Source: Phytoseiulus persimilis (Eukaryota; Arthropoda; Arachnida; Mesostigmata; Phytoseiidae). From it: 64,000 bases of DNA. Below, piece after piece: positions 1 through 11,282 of this stretch. Made by a program: the position numbers and the translations under genes. Position 1 is the stretch's first letter; every line of letters begins with the position of its first letter. The DNA lies in NCBI GenBank assembly GCA_037576195.1, contig CM075103.1, positions 5,022,001-5,086,000 of the forward strand, read 5' to 3'. Below the pieces are notes generated by a model. That model was not told where the DNA came from and did not search any database. It was given only the letters and a program-made list of their open reading frames with translations.

Positions 1-2061
1 GAGAATACCGCAAATGCACGAGCTGGAATTTCCAGTACCTTTATCTGATCAGTGCCAACGATGGATGATTCGCCATATCCGGATTCCTCGATCCAGCGAG
101 CCCGCAAGGGCTGCTCCAACTCGGACAGACCTGGGTCGTGATGGAATCGGACATGCTGAATACCGTGACAGCTGCTGCGAAAAAGAACATCCGAGTTCCG
201 TGCAGAACCAGGGGAGTTCTGCTGCGTTCAGTGGCGATTATGTCGAAAACGCAGTACATCGAAGCGAAGACGTTTGACGCAAACGCAAGACAGGCGAGAG
301 GTGAAATTATAGCGGAGCACATGCTGAATATTTCACACAACAGCTTGATCTTATCCTGGAATGAGAGACGCATCTCATTGATCTGAGCATTTGCGACCTT
401 AAGTTGATCTCAGAATTCATTGATGGATTCCTCGATCCTGATGTGAGACAAGCGGCTTCCGACCAACCGAGGTTGGGAAAATATGTCAGCCTCCATTTAC
501 GTCTGTTCGCGGCAACTTCTCTTCCTGATTGGAAGATCGCTGGGGAACGCCGCGGGAAATCGCGGCCTGCGGGAAATTCACAGCCAATCGGTGTTCCTTC
601 GGCTTTGAGCATCAGTTTTCTGAGTTTCATCCACGTCCACTCGCGCTACCCGAAAATCCGAGCCCGAGAACCCCCTCTACCCATAGCGAAGCGGTCGAGA
701 TTGACTCAGCGGGAGTGAATTTCAGCTTTGCTTTGGTTGGCTCGCTCTCTTTCTCTGGCTCGCTCCTCAGAAACACTAATGCTTGGATGTTCAGTTCGTC
801 CGCACCGTCGGTGCGAAGTTTCGTCAATCAGAGGCAAAGCAGAAGCCTCTGAAAGGATGGAATCACTTCGTTTCCAGCGGGTCATACGTTTTCCGAGGGA
901 GTTGACCGGTTGCACGATTGTTAGAGACGGTGGATCTGGGGCTCATTCATTTCCCAGTGGGCGTTTTCCCGGGTTCACAACACGTGACTGAGCGAGATTT
1001 TCTGTGTTTCGTTTGCAACACTGTGATGCTGACCGAGCCAACCGGATCCGGATCGGAAACATCCCTCAATCACGCATATTCGACTCGCATAACGGTGACC
1101 AAAGTGGTACTCTATGGCCAACATCTGCTGTTCCACTCCTCAGGCCAGCGACGGTTCGAACAAGATATGCCTCGAGACAAGTTTCGATTGCGATTTTTTT
1201 CTGAAATGTATGCTCTCGTCGCACCCTCTCCCCGGAGCGTAGAAGCGACCTTTTCGGGATATGTGGGTCCAGCAGAGGAACCTGACTTACTTGCGGGCTC
1301 ATTGTTGGCATCCTGTGCGGATCGTCGTAGGTCAGAGTTCCTTGCATCAGACGTAGTATCTCGATGATGATCCCATAGATGGTGATTATGATACAGTAAA
1401 CAATAACAAACATAGCAGTGAATATACACCATGAAAACACTGTCAGATTAACAATCAGAAAATTTAGCGGGTTTGACTGCTCATCCCAGATCGAGCTCAT
1501 GATTTGGGCTGTCATGACCTCCAAACAAGCCAGCAATGTTGGTATCGCGAAGATGAACGAAATGGCCGGGAGCTTCAGGCACGGTTTATCGCAACTGTGG
1601 AAGAATCACTACCACCATCCATTCCTTGATGTGAACATGGATAGGGAATGTTTGCTCGCAGGTATTTCGAAAGAATATGTTGCCACTCACCCGATCCAGA
1701 GTTTGTTGAGGAGATTGAAAATCGTCGCAATTCCATTCCTCTGGTATAGGAGCAAAGCCACGAGAGCTGGATTTGTAATCCGATAAGCTGTGTTGAGCAC
1801 AGAAACCAGAGCACGAAGTTCTGAGCCGATTGTGCTATCCAACTCGAAAGGTCTGAAGGCTGCGTTGAAAACTGACAGCGAAGTATAAGCGCCCAGCAGG
1901 TTCGACGTGTATCCGGCGAAGACGAGAACTGTACAAGCTACATATCCGATCCCGGATGCGACGAATCGCTCTCCTTCCCAATAGACTGGGTGACAACCAA
2001 TGATTCTGAAAGTCAAAAAGAGCTCTCTGCACCACGGGAGACGTGCCATGGATCCTCGCAT
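1..2061 (-). CDS. Gustatory receptor (GR family), partial at window edge
   Basis: Seven-transmembrane chemoreceptor of the arthropod gustatory receptor family, expected in the membrane of chemosensory neurons. Exons seen: 2061-1691, 1594-1291, 397-131, and the first 22 bases of a fourth exon (22-1), which runs off the window. Each boundary has a GT donor and AG acceptor and the phases agree (2,0,0). Hydrophobic segments include GIGYVACTVLVFAGYTSN in exon 1, LPAISFIFAIPTLLACL in exon 2 and a long membrane pair after NPLNFLIVN. The start ATG at 2061 gives MRGSMARLPWC. Exon lengths (371, 304, 267) are identical to those of the downstream paralogue at 3270-5704, so the two arose by a recent tandem duplication. 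No frame damage is visible in the part seen; the TM7 end lies outside. The ligand cannot be predicted. Confidence 0.85.
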
Positions 2062-3269
2062 CAGGCATTCTCCGCGGCGACCTGTTCGTCACACGGGAAG
2101 ATCAATGAGACGAGGGCTCATCGATCCGAAGTTATCTCGTCGGAATAAAATAGCTCCGACGATGGGCGTAATCGCAGGGTGCTTTTTCCTCAACGACTCA
2201 TAGCACGCCGTCTATCGATACTTCAGGCTATCACTGGATGACAGAGAGGGAGTTGGCAGTTCGGAACTCATATTCCGCATCTGCAAGCGGCCTCCGACAA
2301 AGAAAAGAGAGGGATCTCTGCGGATGACGTCCCGCAATGACACAAAGGATGCTGACCTCCGAAGAGGAATGGACGTGGATCACAACGACGTTAGCTGCGC
2401 AAAGAGGGAAAAGGGTGCTGAGGAAGAAACGACTCTAACACTAGGAGGGAACAGGCGACAACTATGAGAGCCAAACAGGTCGCTTTTCCACTGAAGCGAA
2501 GGACAACGGATGGCTAAAAAGCCATCATGAGTTCACTTTTCGAGAAATACTCAAATCAGGCTTTCCAGTCCTATATCTGGGTCGAAAGGAGCGCATTTAT
2601 TCATGAATGAAGAGATCTGAAACTGAGATAGCCTACGAAGGCAACGACAGGGTTGGCGAGCTCCTCCCGCCGCAGGGACCGCAAACGGAGCAGCCTAGAA
2701 GAGAGCCTGGGGAACGAAATGGGAGGATGACCATGAAGCTGAGCAGAGCAAAGAACGCTGGCCTCGAGTGTCCTGGAAGTAATGCTGAATGGAGGAACAT
2801 CTCTAAGTGCCTGGACACCCAAAGCCAGAGGAGAGAGTTTTAGTGGGTGCAAGACCCACACTGGTGCGGAACGAACAAGCATTCCTGATGCGTGCGACAG
2901 GCAGTTCTCTCTCCTCTATGAGTATGGGGAAAAATTCATCTCAATCGACCATTGATGGGGCTTCAACTGTGCGCCCCATTGATCTGTGACAAAAAAAAAA
3001 TACAATCATTCTTTTGTGGCCAATCGACTATTGCAAGGAATCCGAGCTCTAGTGATGAGTGAGTCGCAGATGACAGGCGCAGTGCTTATGGCAGTGACCC
3101 AAGTACTCGAATTTGCGAAGATGGTTTGAATTCATTCAGGATCAAGAACAGATGTCGTCGGCTTCCCTTTCAGCTCAGTTCCTTGACCGGTGAGCATGAC
3201 GCCATGTCGAAGGTTGAAAATGAGAGGCTGAAACCTCCCTCGCTTTGCCTTCCCGTCAGTGTGTCTTCA
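2062..3269. other. Intergenic spacer between the two GR copies
   Basis: No gene supported. The first ~100 bases upstream of the GR start codon (to about 2160) resemble the sequence upstream of the second GR (5705-5800), for example the shared string tcatcgatccgaa, so the duplicated unit includes the proximal promoter. Short open frames here, such as a plus-strand one at 2607-2843, lack family resemblance or splice support. Confidence 0.5.
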
Positions 3270-5704
3270 TCATCTTACAGATGTCGAATTCCTTCTTGAT
3301 GCTGAAGAAGGTCCTATCACGATGGCCTTCAGCTGAAGCATCACGAGAAAGTAGTTGAAGCCGAAAGCTGCAAGCTGATGGGTTATTTCGAACGTTAGGA
3401 AGGACGTGAAACGCTGAGAAGCTCATCGCCGACACCCATCGAGAAATGAATCCGAAACCATCGAGATGTGCGTTTTCTGAGCACAGCACCGCAATCTCGA
3501 GGGCATGGACTGCTGATCAACGGTTTCTCTCGATGTGTAACGCGGAGATTCTCACCGGAGGTATGATTCTTAAGTCGAATTTGAACATCCCGAAGCCTTC
3601 CATGGGATGCGGGATCCGTTCGAGCATTCTTTCGAGATTTCGAACCATCGTTTCAGACTCATCCTCGTTATGTTCACTCCTCAGAGAATACCGTAAATGC
3701 GCAAGCTGAAATCCCCAATACCTTATCCCGGATCAGTACAAACGATGGCTCTCTCCGAATTCCTTATTTCAGCGAGCCCGCGAGGGTTGTTCCAACCCGG
3801 ACAGACCTGGGTCGTTAGGGCATCGGACATGCTCAATGCCGTGACAGCTGCCGCGAAAAAAAAAACCCGAGTTCCGTGCAGAACCAGGGGAGTTCTGCTG
3901 CGTTCGGTGGCGATTATGTCGAAAACGCAGTACATCGAAGCGAAGACGTTTGACGCAAACGCAAGGCAGGCGAGAGGTGAAATAGTAGCGGAGCACATGC
4001 TGAATATTTCACACAACAGCTTGATCTTATCCTGGAATGAGAGACGCATCTCATTGATCTGTGCATTTGCGACCTTAAGTTGATCTCAGAATTCATTGAT
4101 GGATTCCTCGATCTTGATGTGAGGCCAGCGGCTCCCGACCGACAACGGTGAGGCTCCTGTCCAAGATCCGAGGTTTTGAGAGATATAATCATGGGTTTCA
4201 ACATTGATCCTTCGAAAACTTTTCTCGAACAAGCCCGAACACCGGAGTTTCGATTCTTCAAAAGCTTCCCTTGAATGAGCCCGAAAAATTCCTGTCCCCG
4301 TGACGGAGCGGTCGATATTGACTCAGCAGGGCTGAATTTTAGCTTTCTCTTGCTTGGCTCGCTTACGAACTCTACCTCGCTCCTGTACATTCCGTCCTCA
4401 CTGTCCCGTCACAGTCGGTGCGAAGTTTTGTAAAATTGGAGGGGACTAAACGAACCTCGGTTGATTAGTCTGCATTATCCTGCTTTATGAATGTGACCAT
4501 TATAACTGAAGTCCTCAACTGAGAGTATGACTAGGATTTTCCAGCTGTTCCTCCCAACACTCCAGCCACCAGATTTCGGAACGCGACAGGGGGTGTACCT
4601 GGCGCACAGAGAAGATTCCAGCGCTTTAGCGTTCTTTGCTTTTCCATTATGCCTACGAACGCCGCGGGGGCGAGGCGAGCGACCGATGTCACTGTTAGCT
4701 GCAGTATATTGCAAACCACACCCTGATACACAAACTCGTACTATGGGGCCAATTCTTCACCAGAAAGTGTTTTGTTTTTTCGCAGACTAGCGATGGTTCG
4801 AGCGGAATCTGTTGCGTAGCAAGTGTTGGATGTAAATTTGCTCCTGAACCGTCAATTATCGTCACGTCCTTTCTTCGACGCGTGGAACCGGCCTTTGCAG
4901 GTGACTAAGGCTTCAGCAGAGGGACCTGACTTACTTGCGGGTTCATTGTAGCCATCCTGTGTTGATGGTCGTAGGTCAGGCTTCCCGGCATCAGGCGCAG
5001 AGTCTCGATGATGGCTCCATAGACTGTGATCATGATACAGTAAACAAGAACAAACATAGCGGTGAACGTACACCATGAAAAGGCTGTCAGATTCAAAATC
5101 AGGAAATTGAGCGGGGTGCAGCGCTCATCCGAGATCGAGCTCACGATTTGGACCGTCATGATCCCCAAGCAAGCCAGCAAAGTTGGTATCGCAAAGACGA
5201 AGGAAATGGCCGGGAGTTTCAGGCGCGGCTTATCGCAGCTGTGGAAGAATCACTGACACCTTCCATCTCTTGATGTGAGCATGGGTAGGGAACGTTTGTT
5301 CGCAAGTATTTAAAAGAGTATGTTGCCACTCACCCGATCCAGAGCTTGTTTAGGAGATTGAAAATCGTCGCAATTCCATTCCTCTGGTATAGGAGCAAAG
5401 CCACGAGAGCTGGATTTGTTATTCGATAAGCTGTGTTGAGCACAGAAACCAGAGCACGAAGTTCTGAGCCGATAAGGCTGTCCAATTCGAAAGGTCTGAA
5501 GGCTGCGTTGAAAACTGACAGCGATGTATAAGCGCCCAACAGGTTCGACGTGTATCCGACGAAGACGAGAAGTGTACAAGCTACATATCCGATTCCGGAT
5601 GCAACAAATCGCTCTCCTTCCCAATGAGCTGGGTGACAGCCAATGATACTGAAAACCAGAAAAAGCCCCCGGCACCACGGAAGACGTTCCATGGATACTC
5701 GCAT
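3270..5704 (-). CDS. Gustatory receptor, complete 5-exon gene
   Basis: Complete GR-family chemoreceptor. Exons 5704-5334, 5238-4935, 4073-3807, 3705-3556 and 3413-3270 sum to 1236 bases with all phases agreeing, giving 411 residues, typical for GRs. Exon 1 carries MRVSMERLPWC and membrane segments near residues 35-54 and 85-105. Exon 2 holds LPAISFVFAIPTLLACLG and the adjacent membrane helices near residues 130-205. Exon 3 carries FQDKIKLLCEIFSMCSAT and the next helices. Exon 5 holds the last helix, TFEITHQLAAFGFNYFLVML. The canonical GR TM7 signature TYhhhhhQF appears only loosely, as NYFLVMLQL. The acceptor of exon 3 (cttaag) is pyrimidine-poor but is conserved in both copies. The first three exons match the partial gene at 1-2061 in length and nearly in sequence. 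The gene looks intact and expressible; ligand unknown. Confidence 0.9.
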
Positions 5705-6109
5705 CAGGCATTCTCCGCGACGAGCTGTTTATTGCACGAGAGGGTCAATGACGAGGGAGCTCATCGATCCGAATTCATCTCGTGGGAACAAAATCGTTCC
5801 GATCGGTGCTTGGTACAATGATGCGCGTAATCACGGGGTATTCATTGCTCGAGAAGTCAGAACAAGTCGTCAATCAACATCTCAGTCTATCATTGACTGA
5901 TAGAGAAGAAGTTTGCTGTGCAACCCGAACATATCCTGCATCTGCAAGCGAATCGTCTTTTGCAGTGGCGCGACCGAGATGAATCCACGTCGGCTGCAGC
6001 GAAGATAATTTTTCCAGCAGATCCAGCAAGAATCGATTAGTCTACATATATCGGTCAAGCTAGGAGCCAGAAGCAGACGGTCTTCATGCAGGGAATGCGG
6101 GGTCGAATT

Positions 6110-6640
6110 TCAACGCTTCCGCAAATCCGATACAAGGAACGTCTCAACGGGCCTGAGCTCAAGCCACAAGACAAGATTCAACAAAGTTGCTCCCGCAACA
6201 TGACTGCTCATTGAGTTCTTGCTCCGAAGTCGTCGCGAAGATGTCCTGTCTTCGACTGTAAGACGATTGGGTTCTCGATTCCGCCTATTCAATGCGGGCA
6301 ATTCAATCCACTATATCCGGCGGAGACGAACACGCTACAGTGGGATTCCGTAAGGATCAAAGGGTTCTTCTCGATGCTGGATTGGGTGACAGCCAGCGAT
6401 AGCCCACGAAACACGTGCGGTAAATCTTCAGTCCTGGCTTGCCCCACGTCAAGCCAATCATTCCAACCGAGCAACAGGAGGAGACAGTTGATCGAACTAG
6501 ATCGATCTCCTCGGCATGGGGTGTTCGAATTGCTACCTGTCACAAAGCTACCTGAAGTCGCAGATGTGAAGTGTTTAGACTGGCGTCTCTCAACAGAGCC
6601 CTGGGGTCTTTCAAGGAAAGAGCAGTATGAAGCAAGCATA
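6110..6640 (-). pseudogene. Decayed gustatory receptor exon 1
   Basis: A degenerate relative of GR exon 1, read on the minus strand. About 6370-6400 matches the GR copies at DNA level (gattgggtgacagccagcga against gctgggtgacagccaatgat near 5630). The translation LAVTQSSIEKNPLILTE then SVFVSAGYSG parallels IIGCHPAHWEGERFVASG and LVFVGYTSN in the intact copy. A later segment in another frame, AGATLLNLVLWLELRPVETF, parallels LGAYTSLSVFNAAFRPFELD. The two halves lie in different frames with extra sequence between, and no start, donor or later exons were found. I read it as an old duplicated GR fragment; it could instead be a very divergent exon. Confidence 0.45.
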
Positions 6641-6649
6641 TGTCTCATT

Positions 6650-8518
6650 TACAAGCTCCGTAGAGCAACGACTCCGTTATGAAGTATAGAAGGAGGTCTG
6701 TGTATGAGGTGGTCGATGCATGTCGGGAGTTTTCTCACCCATCCTTCTTCTGCTCATTACCGGGTAAAAATGGTAAAATTCTTTGAGGTTCTTTGAGGCT
6801 AGGAGGATGTCGCATATTTTCCTGCTTTCGTAGCGTCAATCGGTCGAGAGCTGCATCCCCCAGAACGGCTCGAAAAATGCAATTCTTCTCCCAATCTTTC
6901 GAAAAAGCTGCCGAGAGACTTCCTGAGTCAGTTTCACAAAAATCACTAATCCATCAACGAGGTCTTGTCCTCGATTCAATCGCTCCGGGCGTCCTCACGG
7001 AAGCCAATGTCGTGAATGTCCCCGATGGCGAGAAGTTCTTAGAATAGTCCAAACTATCGGACTATGGAGTTGTCGGGTTTATCCGACCACTTTTTCTTTC
7101 GCCCGAAAATCGAGCTTTCCCAGTTTTCCGATCTGGAAGGAGAAATTGGACAAATCGATCGCTAAAAGAAATCCAGCCATTCATTTTGATCCATCGGCGC
7201 ACCCAGGCAGTGGGGCCCAGCAAGAATTCAGGACTTGTACACGATCAGCAAGTGCCGCTGAAAGCCACCCAGGATGTTTTACTGCGCGCTGTCTCCCGAG
7301 GCGAAACGTTCAGCCGGGAAATATTCTCTTCCCGACTTCGTCCCCTACGAACCTCGCAGAAGCCGCAGGAAATAGCAAACACGCACACTGCACACCTTTG
7401 GGTTGAAGATTATTGCAGCGGCTTTGATTTGGATTTTTAAGCTCAATGAGATCTGATTTGAACTCAAACATTTGAGCTCCCCTCCAGTCAGCTCTCATCT
7501 CGCCGATCGTTGCGGGAATCCCGCCTCAATCCTCGAGGGAAGGTTCGCGCGGGACGGTGCACGAGTCGAAGTATCCAACTCGAGGCTGTACGAAGTTTCG
7601 GAAGTTATTGTAAACGACCGGCCTCCCCCGGAGGACCGATTATTTTGCGTCGTCGAAGCGCCCGCCAAGTGATAGACACGCAGATTCGCGAGACTTTCAC
7701 GGAACTCCATGTTGCGGTTGCATCACCAACAGAGTTTTCGATCGACAAGTTTTCTCGAAGCTCCCAGTGTCGGTAACGCAGTCTCATCCGCTGGTATGCC
7801 CGGTCTTGTCGAAGACGTTTCGAGCAGAAAATTAGCAAACTAGCGCAGGAACTCGGATTGTTTCAGTTGATATTCTCTGAACACAGAAGGTCTGTTCCAG
7901 TCGGAGGTTCTGCATAGGAAGTTTGATTGAAGTTCGACGGATCCCAGTGAACCCTATCGTTTAAAGTAAGTAGTTGAATGAGCTCTCCGCGAACGCGCGC
8001 GACTGAGCCTATGAGCTCGATGTGCTCGTTCGGTTGGCCTTCCAGCTGCAACGAATCCAAAAAGCTCGGATTCGACCGCATTTGGTGGCTCTGCAAATCG
8101 CAGACTAGCACGTGAGAGGTGCTCCGTGAATTTCATGTTGCGAGTCGTGTTAGGATTATCCTCCTCTCGGGAGCTTGCGATAACCCGCGGATTACGCATC
8201 CGATCCCGTCGGCAGCCGCAGTTTCCCCAAGAAACCCTTGTGTGGCGTTTATTGAGCCGCGCTTGACGACACGCTCTCTTCCCGCTGATGTCGTCTGCTA
8301 ATTCGCCGTGTGTTTTTCTTCGGCATCAGCGGCACTCATAATATGGTCGATGCGCGGAACAATAACAGTGATCAGGTACGCCACATGGGTTTCCACAGCT
8401 GAGACAGAGATTCGGAGGAAGGAACTTGAGAAGCCACGCCAGTTCAGTTTTTCGAGCCTTGGCAGGGCTCGCGGATCGAACTTCACGATAAACTCGTTTC
8501 GAGACACAGGGGGCATCC
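6650..8518. other. No gene recognised
   Basis: About 1.9 kb between the GR relic and the CCA-adding enzyme. A plus-strand open frame at 7472-7672 ends in VVEAPAK but has no splice context or recognisable family. The last few hundred bases probably hold the promoter and 5' UTR of the plus-strand gene starting at 8519. Confidence 0.4.
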
Positions 8519-10654
8519 ATGATCTTTCGAACTAGTCTCTGGAAACTTGTCAACAAGCTATCATCTCTCCAAGTGAGATTCCATTCGGATTTTCTCAAAT
8601 CCCTGATTAGAGTCAGAGATCCTTCCATGAAGCTTGGCGAGTTGCAAACCATGAAACTGGAGAACGATCTGTTCAGGAGTATCCTCACTCCAGAGATGAA
8701 AATCATTGAAGAGCTTTTCAAGAAAAACGGGTGAGCACCGTATATCAAGACGAATTCGATGAAATGAGTGAGACATAGAGCACTGAGAACAGCATCTCAT
8801 CGACTCAGGGATATTTCTAACGGTCTCCACGTTTCCTCGTCAGCTTCGAACTGAGGATTGCCGGGGGAGCGGTTAGGGATCTCTTGATGGGAATCTCGCC
8901 GCACGACATTGATTTCGCTTCGACGGCGACGCCGGCTCAAATGAAAGATATGTTCACCTCAGAAAACGTTCGAATGATAAACTTCGGCGGCGAAAGACAC
9001 GGAACCATCACGGCTCGGATCAACGATAAAGAGAATTTCGAGATAACGACCCTGCGAATCGACAGAATCACCGATGGACGACACGCCGAGGTAGGTTTCG
9101 ACTTTCTCGTGTCGAGAGTTCCTATCAACCCCACGGTTATTGAGAATTGAAGAATAAGGGCGTCTCATGTATGTGAAGTTGAGATTATCAGGAGCTTGGG
9201 ACTGACATCTAATTTGTCCTTGAGGTCGAATTTACAACGGACTGGCAGATGGACGCGAACCGAAGAGACCTGACTGTCAATGCCATGTTCCTTTCTTTCG
9301 ATGGGACTGTCTACGATTATTTCAACGGTCGAGAGCACTTGGAACAGAGGAAGATACTGTTCGTCGGCGATGCGGCGAGCCGAATTCAGGAAGATTACCT
9401 AAGAATTCTCCGATATTTTCGGTGAGCGAACATTGAGAGCTTGATCCGAAGAACGATGATCCAGGATTCGTCTTCCCTCGGGCAGGGTGATCCGAGAGAA
9501 AATTCCGCATGACTCCAATCCATTTCCATGAACCAGTTTCTACGGGAGGCTAGCCGTGGACGCAGATCGCCACGACACAGCAACGCTGGAAGCGATTCGC
9601 TTGAATTCAGACGGGCTCAAGATCATCTCCGGTGAGAGACTCCACACAGAACTGGTGAAGATCGCCGACGGCGGGTTCTACTGCAGCCTGATTTGTCTCA
9701 TGGCGGAGTTGGAGGTTTTGCAGCATTTAGGCTTCCCACAGAACCCCGATCTCGATGAGTTCAAAAAAGTTTGTGATCGATCTCGAGAACTGCGGCCACA
9801 TGCCATCACCAAACTCACGGCTCTCACGCGAACGAATGACGAGGTGCGACAGACGATAGCTATGGAGCTCCGCGATATTTCTCCTTTTTTTGCGCCGAAT
9901 CGATCTCCAATATTTCTTGAGCTTTGCAGGCTATGGCACTCCACGCCCGGCTTAAGTTCTCGAACTCCGACAAGAATCTGCTCCTCTTTCTGGTCCGCTA
10001 CCGAAATTCTTTGACTGGCTTGACGGACGATGAAAAGCTGAAACTTAGCCAAAGTCTCATCTACAAGCGCGACATCAAAGGTGGGCTTGTGTCATCGTAA
10101 TACAGTGAAATAACGGGCTGCTTTGAGTGGACGAGCTTGCACTGCGAACTTCGAATGTCTCGCCTATGCAGAACGTGAAAATTTTAAGGGACGGACGAAA
10201 ATTTCCCCCACCACAGGAGCCTCGATAGCAGATGCTGCATCATGGGTACGGGAACTGCTCAAATACAATGGAGAGATTGAAACCCTTCGGAGATTCGAGC
10301 GATGGGAGCCACCGAAACTCCCCGTGGGCGGAGGCGACGTCATTCTGAGAGGCGTACCCAAAGGACCCAAGGTTGGTTCAGTATTCTTTCCCCATACGAA
10401 TGCTCTATGCAGAAACAGATCCAATGCGATGAACGCAACCGCGGATGGAGAAAAACTGTCCTGATCCATCTGACAAGGGTTATCTGATTTCGCAGGTTAC
10501 CTTCGTCTTGGACAGACTGCGCGAGATCTGGCTGGAGAGTGACTTCTCGCTCGGTAAAGAAGAGCTTTTGCTCAAAATCAGGGACATATTGAGCGAAAAG
10601 TCGCCAAAACGTCATCGGAGCCCCAGTCCCAGGAAATCAACAACAGATCCATGA
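8519..10654 (+). CDS. TRNT1: CCA-adding tRNA nucleotidyltransferase 1
   Basis: Adds or repairs the 3' CCA of tRNAs from CTP and ATP, usually in nucleus/cytosol and mitochondria. Seven exons: 8519-8730, 8844-9090, 9225-9421, 9537-9843, 9930-10080, 10217-10371, 10496-10654. They sum to 1428 bases, all phases agree, giving 475 residues. The head domain shows the class II signature [15 protein letters not shown] followed by [11 protein letters not shown], with the metal-binding D-x-D, then [30 protein letters not shown] and [11 protein letters not shown]. The B-loop and ATP/CTP-selection region is [15 protein letters not shown]. The C-terminal body includes LKYNGE and KEELL. The first ~25 residues ([20 protein letters not shown]) are basic and amphipathic, as in a mitochondrial presequence. 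The final 15 residues are an Arg/Ser/Pro tail. Nothing suggests damage. The gene converges on importin alpha with ~630 bases between stops. Confidence 0.96.
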
Positions 10655-11282
10655 GCTTGTGATGCGATTCAGAAAAAAAAGTTCTGGATAAGAGCTTCTT
10701 TATTCTATAACAACATATATCAACAAATATTAATTGGTATGAATCACAAAAAACTGCTCCTCCGCTGAAGTCCTAAACCCAGGGTTCCAAAACGGACGAT
10801 TTGGAAAGATTTATGTCCTATCCAACGCGGCCTGTTTCCCGCGTTCAACAAAGTCACCACAACTCGCTTGCAGTCTCCGGGCTTTGAGCAGAGTCATTTG
10901 TTTGGAATCGGAGGTTTTCTCTACTCCGTCATCGTAGCCCCCGATGTTTCCACTCCAATCTGGAATTCAATATTAGCTCTCTCACAATCACGGGCTCGTT
11001 CCTTCGCTTGTACATTGCAGGGACTTTGTGTTTTTCATACCGACACCTAGGTTTCGTCTCAACTGCTGCTTAGCCATCCAACGGACGCTAGAAGCATTTC
11101 GGTTCAGGTGTATCATAGATCCACCTGATTCTAACAGAGCGGGGTTTTGTGTTTCTTCCCGACTCCAGGACCAGATCTGCGGAGCGGAGATCCGAGTCGA
11201 GGAATGGGTTCAGTCGACCAAGCGATTACGATTCTAGGTTTGTGTCGTATCACGCACTATTTCGTTTAATGATTTCCATCCT

